The notes: generated by a model not told the origin, from the sequence alone. Shown: positions 1 through 6,184, numbered from the stretch's first letter. The stretch: DNA of 6,184 bases from a candidate division LCP-89 bacterium (GCA_025774735.1 JALGZU010000244.1:1-6184); one strand, 5' to 3'. Numbers and translations are program-made.

Positions 1-177
1 CTGGTTCAACAGATGGGGGCATATCTGCCTGTAAAAGAGATTGGGATCGAAGAATTTATGACAGGGCGATGGTGGGAAGCAGCAGAATCGCTCTTGCAAC
101 AGTCCTTCCCGCCTCCTGTGGACTGCAGCGGTGCGGAAGTCGCGGCCGAACATCTTCTGGCGCACATGAACCGTTGA
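1..177 (+). CDS. C-terminal fragment of a protein, possibly a glycosyltransferase (5' end outside window)
   Basis: Frame 1 is open from the first base to a TGA at 175-177, giving the last 58 residues of a protein (beginning LVQQMGAYLPV, ending AEHLLAHMNR). The fragment has an amphipathic, helix-rich ending. The motif 'SGAEVAAEHLL' resembles the closing helix of GT-B glycosyltransferases of the MurG / glycosyltransferase-28 C-terminal type, which often end in 'dGAexaAexil'. The preceding 'MGAYLPV..IGIEEF' would fit the stretch after the nucleotide-sugar site, where the enzyme reads a lone Gly-Ala and then a helix. This is resemblance only: no catalytic residue is in view. The coding call is supported by the open frame and by a strong terminator 35 bp after the stop. 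The opposite-strand frame over the same bases is a shadow. Confidence 0.6.
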   Translation: MVQQMGAYLPVKEIGIEEFMTGRWWEAAESLLQQSFPPPVDCSGAEVAAEHLLAHMNR

Positions 178-212
178 TATAGCTGCCTATAGAGCACTAT
201 TTTAGAAGAAAT

Positions 213-246
213 GCCCCGGATTACTGTTCCGGGGCGTTGGTTTTTT
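213..246 (+). terminator. Rho-independent terminator between convergent genes, probably bidirectional
   Basis: A perfect 8-bp stem GCCCCGGA (213-220) / TCCGGGGC (228-235) encloses a 7-nt loop (221-227). It is followed by GTTGG and then six T (241-246). It ends the plus-strand gene whose stop is at 177. Read on the minus strand, the same stem is followed by a moderately T-rich stretch (complement of 199-212), and it lies 18 bp beyond the stop of the response-regulator gene, so it can also terminate the leftward operon. Confidence 0.85.
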
Positions 247-263
247 CGAGGGAAATTGAGTTC

Positions 264-620
264 TTATAGCAATTTCTGGATCTCCTCGATTATCTGGGCG
301 GACGTAAAGGGCTTTTTTATGAACAGGAGCGCTCCACTCTCAAGAGCCTCCTCGGCCTGTTTGCGATAGGGCGCACCCGTGATGACGATAATTTTGGATT
401 CGGGTTTGCGTTTCATGATTTCCCGGGTGGCCTCGATGCCGGTCATCCTCGGCATGAGGATATCCATGACGATGATGTCGTAGTCGTTATCAGCAGCCAG
501 CTGAACGCCCTCGAAACCGTCCTGAGCGGCATCGGCTGACCAGCCCTCAAGCTTGAACAACTCGACCAGGTAATTACAGATGTTCTCTTCGTCGTCAACG
601 ACGAGGATACGCGCGTCCAA
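264..620 (-). CDS. Stand-alone CheY-like response regulator receiver protein
   Basis: A 118-residue cytoplasmic protein consisting of a single receiver domain and no output domain. The hallmark residues are all visible: the acidic pair D9-D10 after the first strand (ILVVDDE), the phospho-acceptor D53 at the end of beta3 (DIIVMDILMP, with M-P following), T81 at the end of beta4 (IIVITGA), and K103 in the KKPF motif after beta5. The length matches CheY/Spo0F-type single-domain regulators, which receive a phosphoryl group from a histidine kinase and act through protein contacts. No kinase lies in this window, so its partner is unknown. The start is TTG at 620-618; it is preferred because GGAGG sits 5 nt upstream and the next residues (MDARILVVDDE) begin exactly at the first strand. 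It follows the propeller gene by 64 bp on the same strand, probably as the last gene of the operon, and stops 18 bp short of the shared terminator. Confidence 0.93.
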   Translation of the reverse strand: MDARILVVDDEENICNYLVELFKLEGWSADAAQDGFEGVQLAADNDYDIIVMDILMPRMTGIEATREIMKRKPESKIIVITGAPYRKQAEEALESGALLFIKKPFTSAQIIEEIQKLL

Positions 621-625
621 TTCTC

Positions 626-630
626 CCTCC
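626..630 (-). promoter_or_regulatory. Shine-Dalgarno that fixes the TTG start of the receiver gene
   Basis: On the minus strand the sequence reads GGAGG-GAGAA-TTG. The 5-nt spacing is good, and no in-frame ATG or GTG lies nearby upstream. This supports translation from a TTG codon. Confidence 0.7.
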
Positions 631-684
631 AGGATGATCAGGTTATTAAATGAACCGAAATCGGCTCAGGTTCCACGAACAACA

Positions 685-1722
685 TTACTTCTCCTGCGGA
701 TCAGGCGCATTCACGACCAGAATTTGATCGGGAGATACCTTTTTCAGTTTGGTTTTCCGGCCTGATGGGTAGAGGATCTCCAGCTTGACCGGGGCGTCGT
801 CATGGCCCAATCCGAAGTAGATGACCCGGGAATGTTGCGAAGTCGTTCCCTTGCCCCCCGCCAACTCTCTCATCTGGCGTTCTTTTCCTCTCTTAAGTAG
901 AACCCTGGTGCCGTACCCGCTTCCGGGAATGCGAAGATCGACCTCTAACCAGTGGTTTTCCGTCCCCAAATTACGCAGCAACCGGACGCCTTCATTCGAC
1001 CCTACTGCGAGATCCAGATCCCCATCGTTGTCGAAATCGCTGAAGGCGCACCCCCAGGCGTTCGTAATCCTCGCTCCAGCGAGGAAGGTGACGTCTGTGA
1101 AACGGTTCCAGTCGGGGTCGTTCAGGTAGAGGAAGGAACGCCTGTTCGGGTAGATAGATGTTATGAACAGATCCAGGTCCCCATCGGCATCCACATCACC
1201 CCAGGCTGGATCGGAGTGGGTCTCTTCGTACTTGATCCCCCACTCGGCTCGGACATCCCGGAAGAGACCTCCCTCATCAAGGCGGTTCTCGTAGAGGACT
1301 GACCGGTTGGAAAATTCAATGTAGCGTGGATGGGCCAGGTTGGCGGTGAACAGGTCCAGATCTCCGTCGTTGTCGAAATCCCCCCATTCCGAGCCGATGG
1401 TGTGCCCACACCAGCCGTCTCTTTCCACGCCGGCGATTTTGTAAAAGGAGGCTCTGTTTTCAAACTGCCCATTATCCCCTCGCATCCAGAGCAGATTTTC
1501 CTGGAGGCGGTAATTGGAAACGTAGATCTCCTGTCTACCGTCACCGTTGAAATCTCCCCAGTTCACGCCCCGCCCGCAGAGATTCTCGCCGAAGGGCGGC
1601 GTCAATCCGGTTTCAGGCCCGAACTTCTGGAAGCGGAATCCGAGGGGCGATCCGGGATGGGCCGTCCCCCTGTAGATCTCCCCAGGCGGCGCCTTCTGTG
1701 GGAAAGCCGTCGCCAATTTCAC
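685..1722 (-). CDS. C-terminal part of a frameshifted FG-GAP/VCBS propeller protein with ASPIC/UnbV domain
   Basis: This frame holds the second half of the large gene that starts at 3463. An independent start is not supported: the first possible GTG (1722) has no Shine-Dalgarno and lies inside sequence coding in the other frame, and the meaningful sequence begins near HPGSPLGF (about residue 22). Four calcium-loop motifs typical of FG-GAP/VCBS blades are visible: DFNGDG (57-62), DFDNDGDLD (115-123), DVDADGDLD (176-184) and DFDNDGDLD (229-237), each preceded by a WGD- or FSD-type strand. Residues ~257-335 match the ASPIC/UnbV domain (HWLEVDL, then GYGTRVLLKRG, GKGTTSQ, FGLG at 303-306, LYPSGR, final QILVVN). 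That domain combination is seen in CRTAC1-like extracellular proteins, whose molecular role is mostly unknown. The stop is TAA at 687-685. Confidence 0.8.
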   Translation of the reverse strand: MKLATAFPQKAPPGEIYRGTAHPGSPLGFRFQKFGPETGLTPPFGENLCGRGVNWGDFNGDGRQEIYVSNYRLQENLLWMRGDNGQFENRASFYKIAGVERDGWCGHTIGSEWGDFDNDGDLDLFTANLAHPRYIEFSNRSVLYENRLDEGGLFRDVRAEWGIKYEETHSDPAWGDVDADGDLDLFITSIYPNRRSFLYLNDPDWNRFTDVTFLAGARITNAWGCAFSDFDNDGDLDLAVGSNEGVRLLRNLGTENHWLEVDLRIPGSGYGTRVLLKRGKERQMRELAGGKGTTSQHSRVIYFGLGHDDAPVKLEILYPSGRKTKLKKVSPDQILVVNAPDPQEK

Positions 1723-3463
1723 CGATTTGAGCCGTCACGTCGCGGAATTCGGGTAGGCCATCGTGATTATTTTCATCATTCAGGAAAAGGCGGTCACCGC
1801 CGTCATCGCCGCCATTTCCGGCGCAGAAGAGATCCAGGTCACCATCCAGATCGACGTCCGCCCAGACGCCGCCGCGAATGCCATCCCCGTGCAGGCCGCA
1901 TAGATCGGTTACTTCCTCGAATTCCGTTCCCACCCGGTTCAGGAAGAGACGCCTGCCTCCCAGAAGGAGGTCGTCATAACCGTCGCCGTTGGCGTCTCCC
2001 CAGGCCACGCGAGAGGCGTTGACTCCGGATAAACCGAGCATATCGGTGGCATCTTCAAAGCGGGGACCAGCATAGCCTTTTCGGATTCGAGCATGGCTGA
2101 TCAGATCGTCCTCCGCATCCACAAACCGCTCCTCGAACAGTTTTTGAACGGCTGAATCCGCTTTCTGAGTCCATTTCCCGCGCGCATCTCCTTCGATGAG
2201 CGCATCAATGTAATGATCGAAGGCCTCCTGGGCATTTCCCAGCATCGCATATTTTGAGCCTGATGGAGCACCGGTTTCTTCTTGGGGGAAAACTACTGGG
2301 GGCGGAATTCGCAAGAAATACGTACCTATTTCAGCGATCCTGCCCAGATAGAAATGGAAGGCGGCTCCAGTGCCTTCGTCGTCAACGCCGAAGCCGCTGT
2401 TTTTAAGGCCATCCTGCAGCCACAACCGCGCTTCCGCATTCCGACCCATCTGATTCAGCAGACGGGCCATGTTCAGGCGGGTGTCGGCGTAGAGCTTCTT
2501 TCCCTCCATGACGCGTCGTTCCACGTGCTTGAGCGGTTTACCGCGCCAGCCGCGGCAGTTATCCACGGCTTTGCGCGCCAGGGGCAGCAGGCTGTCGGGA
2601 CTCACGCCGTGATCCAACAGATGATTGACTGCACGTTCGTATGGTAAAGGATTTTCGGGATCGTCGGCCATCCACTCGTTAAGTGCGGACCGGAGAGCGT
2701 TCAGATCCCCAATTCGGCTCAAGGAGTGGGTCAGATAGAGCCAGACAGTCTCCCGGAACTGACTGGTCCTGTAGTCGGCGAGAAATTGACGGATGTAGGC
2801 GACTTTAGCGCTGTCATCCCTCCAGATCGGATAAAGCCCTTCATAGAAGCGGTCTGAAAGGATTTCATAGCCCGCGGGAGTGTCGGGGTAGAGTAGCAGG
2901 ATGCGGCGGGTCAGTTCCTCGGCCAAAAGGCTGTCCCCGATCACGGCGGCACCCTGCCGGGCGGTGTTCAGAGTCTCCCAATCCCAGGGATAATCCTCAA
3001 GAAAATCTGCGATCTCCCGCTTCACCGCCTGCCGGGCGGATTTGATCAATACGCTATCCCCTTCCGCCAGGGCGAAAATCGCGTGCCACCTCTTTGAATA
3101 GGCGTCGCGGCGCTGTGGATCGAACAGGCTGACGATGTATAACCAATCCATGGCGTCCAGCCACCGGCGCGCCTCGAAATAGGTCAGCGCCACCTCGTAA
3201 GTTGCCTCATCGTTGACGGGATCGACCTCGAGGATGCGGTTGAAGTTGTCGATCGCCCCATCGATGAGACGCCGCGATCGCAGCTCCCGGCCTTCGTCCA
3301 GCCATTCCTGGAACTTCTCACCCGGATCGGAGCGCCACAGGAACGAGAAGAGACCTTCGGCCTGCACGAGCACCCCGCCACCCAGAAACGGCAATGCCGT
3401 CAGCGCCAGCATGACCAGGCCGAGGGCCAAGATATGTTTCCCTTTTACGGGATCAGGGATCAC
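1613..3463 (-). CDS. N-terminal part of the same protein: signal anchor, TPR-like helical region, three FG-GAP blades; frame broken near its end
   Basis: 616 codons in this frame, of which about 601 look genuine. Residues ~11-35 are a hydrophobic segment after K8/K10, a signal peptide or signal anchor ending near VQA-EG, so the rest should be exported. Residues ~50-460 are alpha-helical with TPR-like repeats (clearest at ~55-88, with [13 protein letters not shown]; others near 180-210 and 325-355, '[19 protein letters not shown]'), a scaffold normally used for protein binding. From 470 the beta-propeller begins ([10 protein letters not shown]), with calcium loops DANGDG (490-495), DVDLDGDLD (536-544) and DLQGDG (596-601). 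After G601 the frame degenerates into [10 protein letters not shown] and stops at 1613, while the propeller resumes in another frame. The joined product would be about 925 residues. The start is GTG at 3463-3461 with AGGGAG 8 nt upstream; it overlaps the end of the Nudix gene by 11 bp, suggesting translational coupling. Confidence 0.85.
   Translation of the reverse strand: MIPDPVKGKHILALGLVMLALTALPFLGGGVLVQAEGLFSFLWRSDPGEKFQEWLDEGRELRSRRLIDGAIDNFNRILEVDPVNDEATYEVALTYFEARRWLDAMDWLYIVSLFDPQRRDAYSKRWHAIFALAEGDSVLIKSARQAVKREIADFLEDYPWDWETLNTARQGAAVIGDSLLAEELTRRILLLYPDTPAGYEILSDRFYEGLYPIWRDDSAKVAYIRQFLADYRTSQFRETVWLYLTHSLSRIGDLNALRSALNEWMADDPENPLPYERAVNHLLDHGVSPDSLLPLARKAVDNCRGWRGKPLKHVERRVMEGKKLYADTRLNMARLLNQMGRNAEARLWLQDGLKNSGFGVDDEGTGAAFHFYLGRIAEIGTYFLRIPPPVVFPQEETGAPSGSKYAMLGNAQEAFDHYIDALIEGDARGKWTQKADSAVQKLFEERFVDAEDDLISHARIRKGYAGPRFEDATDMLGLSGVNASRVAWGDANGDGYDDLLLGGRRLFLNRVGTEFEEVTDLCGLHGDGIRGGVWADVDLDGDLDLFCAGNGGDDGGDRLFLNDENNHDGLPEFRDVTAQIGEIGDGFPTEGAAWGDLQGDGPSRIAPRIPLPEVRA
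1658..1670 (-). other. Frameshift point splitting the propeller gene
   Basis: On the minus strand the upstream frame reads W-G-D-L-Q-G-D-G (ending at 1661), a proper blade motif, and is then followed by non-family sequence. The downstream frame becomes family-like from HPGSPLGF. Continuing requires skipping one base, that is, one surplus base is present. Candidates are the run of five G (1670-1666 on the minus strand) or the CCC at 1661-1659. Removing a C gives an uninterrupted GDG-HPG junction. The upstream frame stops at 1613 and the downstream frame has a TGA near 1737, which brackets the site. Sequencing error, genuine inactivation and recoding cannot be told apart here. Confidence 0.75.
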
Positions 3464-3995
3464 TCTTGTGTCTCCCTGCGGAGAAATAGTCGTTCAAAAT
3501 TTGAGGGTGATCGAAGGCCAGGTCGCCGGGCAGTCCGTCCTGCTTGAATATCCCGATTTCCGCGGCGTCGTCTGCGGCTGAGGGACTCCCCTCCCCCCTG
3601 GCGATGAACACGGTGCTGATGGTGTGCACCCGGCGGTCCCTGGCGGGGTCGGAATAGACCCGAAACTGGCGCAAGTCGCGAAGTTCCAACCCGGTCTCCT
3701 CCCTGGCTTCACGCGCTGCGGCCGCTTCCGCGCTCTCGCCGTACTCCACAAAGCCGCCGGGAATCGCCCAGCCGTGTGGAGGATTCTTGCGCTTGATCAG
3801 AACGATGCCTCCCTCCATCTCGATGATGATATCCACGACCGGCTTGGGATTGTCCCAGACCGGGATCTCTTTCTGGCAGTGGGGGCAGGTAAGGCGGCGT
3901 TTCAGAACGGACTCCTCCAGACAATAACCGGCGCCGGTCAGGCGGGCATAACCCGCCGCGATAACTTTACAAAGATACAGGTTTTTAGCAATCAT
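3453..3995 (-). CDS. Nudix hydrolase with N-terminal CxxC motif
   Basis: A cytoplasmic Nudix-family pyrophosphohydrolase, which cleaves a nucleoside diphosphate linked to another moiety using divalent metal held by the Nudix box. A complete Nudix box, GX5EX7REUXEEXGU, is present at residues 81-103 counted from the ATG at 3995 (GGFVEYGES...REAREETGL). It is preceded by the usual [18 protein letters not shown] strand (KRKNPPHGW). A CPHC motif at 37-40 is half of a zinc ribbon; no second CxxC is seen. '[13 protein letters not shown]' and 'LAFDHPQIL' match the ADP-ribose-pyrophosphatase-like subgroup, but substrate cannot be deduced. The frame extends to a TTG at 4067, and family similarity only starts around [10 protein letters not shown]. 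The first ATG (3995) has no good Shine-Dalgarno, and a CTG at 3905 does (see separate entry), so the true start is uncertain. It is the first gene of the leftward operon; the stop TGA is 3455-3453. Confidence 0.88.
   Translation of the reverse strand: MIAKNLYLCKVIAAGYARLTGAGYCLEESVLKRRLTCPHCQKEIPVWDNPKPVVDIIIEMEGGIVLIKRKNPPHGWAIPGGFVEYGESAEAAAAREAREETGLELRDLRQFRVYSDPARDRRVHTISTVFIARGEGSPSAADDAAEIGIFKQDGLPGDLAFDHPQILNDYFSAGRHKSDP
3472..3477 (-). promoter_or_regulatory. Shine-Dalgarno of the propeller gene, inside the Nudix gene
   Basis: AGGGAG on the minus strand, 8 nt before the GTG start at 3463. It lies within the last codons of the upstream Nudix gene, which fits coupled translation across the 11-bp overlap. 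Confidence 0.55.
3903..3918 (-). promoter_or_regulatory. Alternative Nudix start: GGAGGAG with CTG codon 6 nt downstream
   Basis: On the minus strand GGAGGAG (3918-3912) is followed by TCCGTT and an in-frame CTG (3905-3903), which would give a 150-residue protein beginning [11 protein letters not shown], exactly where family-like sequence begins. It competes with ATG 3995 and TTG 4067, neither of which has a visible Shine-Dalgarno. CTG initiation is rare, and the purine run could be coincidental (it encodes E-E), so this is a candidate only. Confidence 0.35.
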
Positions 3996-4073
3996 ACAAG
4001 GATTTTCTGCTTCAAACCGCGATCCGGGGTCTTCTGATGGCTTCGAAAAATTGACTTCGCCGCTCAAAATTAC

Positions 4074-4102
4074 TTGACATTGGACAAAAAAATGGTTATA
4101 AT
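4074..4102 (+). promoter_or_regulatory. Perfect consensus sigma-70 promoter for the secreted Ig-repeat protein
   Basis: TTGACA (4074-4079), exactly 17 bp, TATAAT (4097-4102): both hexamers and the spacing equal the housekeeping consensus. The spacer is A-rich (seven A in a row). Expected start of transcription is about 4109, giving a leader of about 39 nt before the ATG at 4148. A perfect consensus is rare and implies strong basal expression unless repressed. Confidence 0.85.
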
Positions 4103-4122
4103 ATAGTATTAACTTTCGTCAA
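4095..4122 (-). promoter_or_regulatory. Sigma-70-type promoter for the leftward operon
   Basis: Minus strand TTGACG (4122-4117), a 16-bp spacer, then TATAAC (4100-4095). Transcription would begin near 4088, just upstream of the Nudix gene. The boxes match consensus in 5 of 6 positions each. Its -10 box overlaps that of the rightward promoter. Confidence 0.55.
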
Positions 4123-4128
4123 TTCGTC
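4115..4128. repeat. Direct repeat TTCGTC-AA-TTCGTC between promoter and ribosome binding site
   Basis: Two identical 6-mers, 8 bp apart, at 4115-4120 and 4123-4128. They sit just after the predicted rightward start of transcription and over the -35 box of the leftward promoter, a position where a bound protein could affect both. A short repeat like this can arise by chance. Confidence 0.4.
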
Positions 4129-4136
4129 TATCTCGC

Positions 4137-4141
4137 GGAGG
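4137..4141 (+). promoter_or_regulatory. Shine-Dalgarno of the secreted Ig-repeat gene
   Basis: GGAGG followed by the 6-nt spacer TCCATA and ATG at 4148-4150. It fixes the start of the large rightward gene immediately before a signal peptide. Confidence 0.8.
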
Positions 4142-4147
4142 TCCATA

Positions 4148-6184
4148 ATGCATTTTGGAGGCATTCGGACGAAAATTTTGTTCCTGCTGGTGACGATCCT
4201 GCTCTGTTGCAGCCCCTTCCTGCAGCCGGCTCAGGCGATCTGGCACAACATCCTGGCCGAACATTTCAGCGACCCCGCCGGAAGCTGGCCCTGGGGAAAC
4301 TGGACCATCCAGCCACCTCCCGGGGTGCCGTTCAGCTGGGGGATTCAGAACTACGTCTTCTACCTGACCGGGCAGGACGTGCAGAGCATCTGGTGCGTCG
4401 GTTCGCCGGACCTCCTCGATCCCGAATTCGATCCCTACCCGTCCAATACGAGCTCCTGGGTAAAATGGGGTCCCATCGACCTTACAGACGCGGTGGCGGC
4501 TCGGGCCACCTTCTGGTATTACTCGGACTGCGAACCGGTGGTGGATTACTTCCGCTGGGGCGCCTACCCCTCCAACTCCTTCAACATGTATGAGGCGGAT
4601 CTCGTCAGCGGCTGGAATTACAACCAGAACTGGTATTACGGGATCGTCGATTTCGACACCCTGGAGGGCGGTGCGGTGAGTCTGTTGGGCGAAGGCAGCG
4701 TCTACCTGGTTTTCCAATTTTACAGCAACTGGAACAGCACCGTAGGCATGGGCGCCTTCATCGACGAAGTCAACATCGCCTGGGACGACGGGTATGTCGA
4801 CCTGGAGGCACAATCGGTCTCGGTGGCGCAACTGGATTCCACGCAGGTGCCCGGCGGAGCCGTCGGCGACACGGTGCTCTTCTGCGTCAACTGGATCGCC
4901 CAGGGATCGGGGACGACCGCGGATTTCGACATCCGCTGCTGGCTGGACGGCAGTCCTTTTTACACGGAAAGGCGCAATGTCGAGATCGGCATGAGCCAGA
5001 TCGTCTGGGAGACCACCTACACAGATACCTCCTGGGTAGTCACACCGGGGGAGCACACCGTCACCTGGGCGCTGGATACCGCCGACGAAATCCGCGAACC
5101 GGATGAGACCAACAACGACACCCTGACGACGTTCACATCCAACATGCCGCCGATCATCGAAATCCTGACTCCCGCCTGGGGCGACAGCGCCGCCACGGAA
5201 TTCCTGATTACCTGGTCAGACGAGGATCCGGATGACAACGCCAGCCTCACTATCTACTATGGCCCTGACAGCCTGGGGCCGAGTTGGTGGGGCACTGGTG
5301 CGAGTAACATCCCCGAAGACGATACGACCGACAGTTTCCTCTGGAACATCGCCCTGATACCCGAAGGAATGTATTGGGTGCGCGGCGAAATCACCGATGG
5401 GGTTTCCACGACCAGCGATGTGAGCGACGGACCGTTGGTCATCGACCGGACTCCGCCGCCCAATGTGCCTCCGTCCATCGATCTCACCCATCCTACTACG
5501 GGCGACACCGCGATCACCGACTTTTTGATCACCTGGTCGGACGACGATCCGGACGACAATGCCGTGATCAGTTTGTACTGGGATCTCCAGGCCAGCGGGT
5601 TCGATGGCGAGTTGATCGTGACTGATATCTATGAGGATGACACCCAGGATAGTTACCTCTGGGACGTCACCGCGATCCCCGAGGATCTGGTCTGGGTGTA
5701 TGCATCCATCGCTGACGATGATACCACGGTATCCATGTACAGTCCGGGACCGCTGATCATCGTTGATACTCCGCCATCGATCACCATCACTCACCCGGCT
5801 TCCGGCGATTCGGCCAGCGACCAGTTCACTATCACCTGGCTTGACGATGACCCGGACGACAATGCCATCATCAGTCTTTACTGGGATGACGATGCCAGCG
5901 GCTATGACGGCACCCCCATTCCGGGCGCTGAATCGATCGAAGAGGATGCTCTGGCCGACAGCTTCGACTGGAACCTCACCGGCATGGCCGAAGGGCCGGT
6001 TTACGTCTACGCCACGATTGCCGACGAAGATACCACTGTTCAGGCTTACAGCGTCGGGCCTCTGGTCATTACATCGGCGATGGGGATCCGGGGCGGCGAC
6101 GGCTTCGGAGCGGTGCCCAACGATTACCGTCTGGACAGCGTCTATCCCAATCCGTTTAACAGCAGCACCACGGTGCGCATAGGA
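4148..6184 (+). CDS. Large secreted Ig-repeat protein with type IX-like C-terminal sorting motif (3' end outside window)
   Basis: The frame is open for all 679 codons to the window edge. Residues 1-30 are a signal peptide: R7/K9, a hydrophobic core (ILFLLVTILL) and cleavage after AQA (30). Residues 31-~212 are rich in W, Y and G and end in FIDEVNIA, resembling the beta-sandwich domains found near the N-terminus of many secreted FCB proteins; no enzyme motif is seen. Residues ~217-330 resemble a CARDB adhesion domain (ADFDIRCWLDG, PGEHTVTWALDTADEI.E.DETNND). Three tandem Ig-like repeats follow at 334-440, 441-541 and 542-642. The last visible residues (~660-679) contain YPNPFNSSTTVRI, the motif opening T9SS type A sorting domains. 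It is therefore probably exported and attached to the cell surface or released. It has its own consensus promoter and Shine-Dalgarno. The long minus-strand open frames over it lack any recognisable motif. Substrate or ligand is unknown. Confidence 0.92.
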   Translation, partial: MHFGGIRTKILFLLVTILLCCSPFLQPAQAIWHNILAEHFSDPAGSWPWGNWTIQPPPGVPFSWGIQNYVFYLTGQDVQSIWCVGSPDLLDPEFDPYPSNTSSWVKWGPIDLTDAVAARATFWYYSDCEPVVDYFRWGAYPSNSFNMYEADLVSGWNYNQNWYYGIVDFDTLEGGAVSLLGEGSVYLVFQFYSNWNSTVGMGAFIDEVNIAWDDGYVDLEAQSVSVAQLDSTQVPGGAVGDTVLFCVNWIAQGSGTTADFDIRCWLDGSPFYTERRNVEIGMSQIVWETTYTDTSWVVTPGEHTVTWALDTADEIREPDETNNDTLTTFTSNMPPIIEILTPAWGDSAATEFLITWSDEDPDDNASLTIYYGPDSLGPSWWGTGASNIPEDDTTDSFLWNIALIPEGMYWVRGEITDGVSTTSDVSDGPLVIDRTPPPNVPPSIDLTHPTTGDTAITDFLITWSDDDPDDNAVISLYWDLQASGFDGELIVTDIYEDDTQDSYLWDVTAIPEDLVWVYASIADDDTTVSMYSPGPLIIVDTPPSITITHPASGDSASDQFTITWLDDDPDDNAIISLYWDDDASGYDGTPIPGAESIEEDALADSFDWNLTGMAEGPVYVYATIADEDTTVQAYSVGPLVITSAMGIRGGDGFGAVPNDYRLDSVYPNPFNSSTTVRIG
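5147..6073 (+). repeat. Three tandem Ig-like domain repeats within the secreted protein
   Basis: Units start at 5147, 5468 and 5771 (107, 101 and 101 codons). Each opens with PP.I....P..GDSA or GDTA, then F.ITW.D.DPDDNA, a strand of ISLYWD type, an acidic D-rich loop (EDD.TDS or similar), F/YLW or FDWN, then a WV or YVYA.I.D strand and a GPL.I close. The second and third units are closest (DDDPDDNA, SLYWD, ADDDTTV versus ADEDTTV); the first is more divergent and lacks the YWD turn. The repeated acidic clusters suggest calcium binding. Confidence 0.85.

Noticed and set aside
652..673. GAACC...GGTTC inverted repeat between the propeller and receiver genes as a terminator
   Set aside because: The 5-bp arms with a bulky interior and no T-run on either strand make it too weak; the receiver gene is more likely transcribed through.
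1658..1670. Programmed frameshifting or phase variation at the G5 run
   Set aside because: Five G is short for phase variation, the needed shift is +1 (not the common -1 slip), and no stimulating hairpin or stop-codon context was seen; mutation or sequence error is simpler.
1330..2022. 230-codon plus-strand open frame opposite the propeller gene
   Set aside because: Arg/Pro/His-rich low-complexity translation typical of the complement of repeated Gly-Asp-rich motifs; both real frames of the propeller gene lie opposite.
4205..4213. Possible lipoprotein signal (LLCC) in the secreted protein
   Set aside because: The residue before each cysteine is Leu or Cys rather than Gly/Ala/Ser, so it does not fit a lipobox; a normal cleavage site AQA follows at residue 30.
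4109..5056. 315-codon open frame on the minus strand opposite the secreted-protein gene
   Set aside because: Its translation shows no domain or motif and starts within a real gene. The plus frame has a signal peptide, Shine-Dalgarno, promoter and recognisable domains; the antisense frame is a by-product of GC-rich codon use.
5216..5794. 192-codon minus-strand open frame over the Ig repeats
   Set aside because: Its internal repetition simply mirrors the sense-strand Ig repeats; no ribosome binding site or family resemblance was seen.
1..6184. CRISPR array, tRNA, rRNA, insertion sequence or phage genes
   Set aside because: No regularly spaced DNA repeats, cloverleaf-like arms, transposase motifs or terminal inverted repeats were seen on either strand; the only repetition is protein-domain repetition.

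Overview
The window looks like a fragment of a mesophilic, moderately GC-rich bacterium, most plausibly an uncultured lineage of the Fibrobacteres-Chlorobi-Bacteroidetes (FCB) superphylum or a neighbouring candidate phylum. The main reason is the last gene, a large secreted multidomain protein whose visible C-terminus carries a 'YPNPFN' motif, typical of the type IX secretion (Por) sorting tails that are common in those groups. A large lipid-free secretory TPR / FG-GAP / ASPIC-UnbV protein is compatible with this. The assignment is inference; there is no rRNA or marker gene here.

Layout, left to right. (1) 1-177, plus strand: the last 58 codons of a gene that starts outside the window, possibly a glycosyltransferase. 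(2) 213-246: a strong hairpin terminator between this gene and the convergent minus-strand genes. (3) 264-3995 (possibly to 4067), minus strand: a three-gene run transcribed leftward, in the order Nudix hydrolase, then a large TPR + seven-bladed beta-propeller + ASPIC/UnbV protein, then a stand-alone CheY-like receiver. The first two overlap by 11 bp; the receiver follows after a 64-bp gap with its own strong Shine-Dalgarno. The propeller gene is split into two frames near 1658-1670: three blade motifs lie in the upstream frame, four plus the UnbV domain in the downstream frame. It is therefore a frameshifted gene or contains a sequence error. (4) 4068-4147: a compact divergent regulatory region with a perfect TTGACA-17-TATAAT promoter pointing right and an overlapping TTGACG-16-TATAAC promoter pointing left. 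The two -10 boxes share four bases. (5) 4148-6184, plus strand: a signal-peptide protein open to the window edge (679 codons seen) with an N-terminal beta-rich domain, a CARDB-like domain, three tandem Ig-like repeats of about 101-107 residues, and the start of the sorting tail.

Functional links are limited. Both large proteins are predicted to be exported (extracellular or cell-surface), while the Nudix enzyme and the receiver are cytoplasmic. The co-directional arrangement suggests co-transcription, but nothing in the sequence ties the enzymatic activities together. The shared divergent promoter suggests that the leftward operon and the rightward secreted protein are transcribed in competition. 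No mobile element, CRISPR array, tRNA or rRNA was seen.
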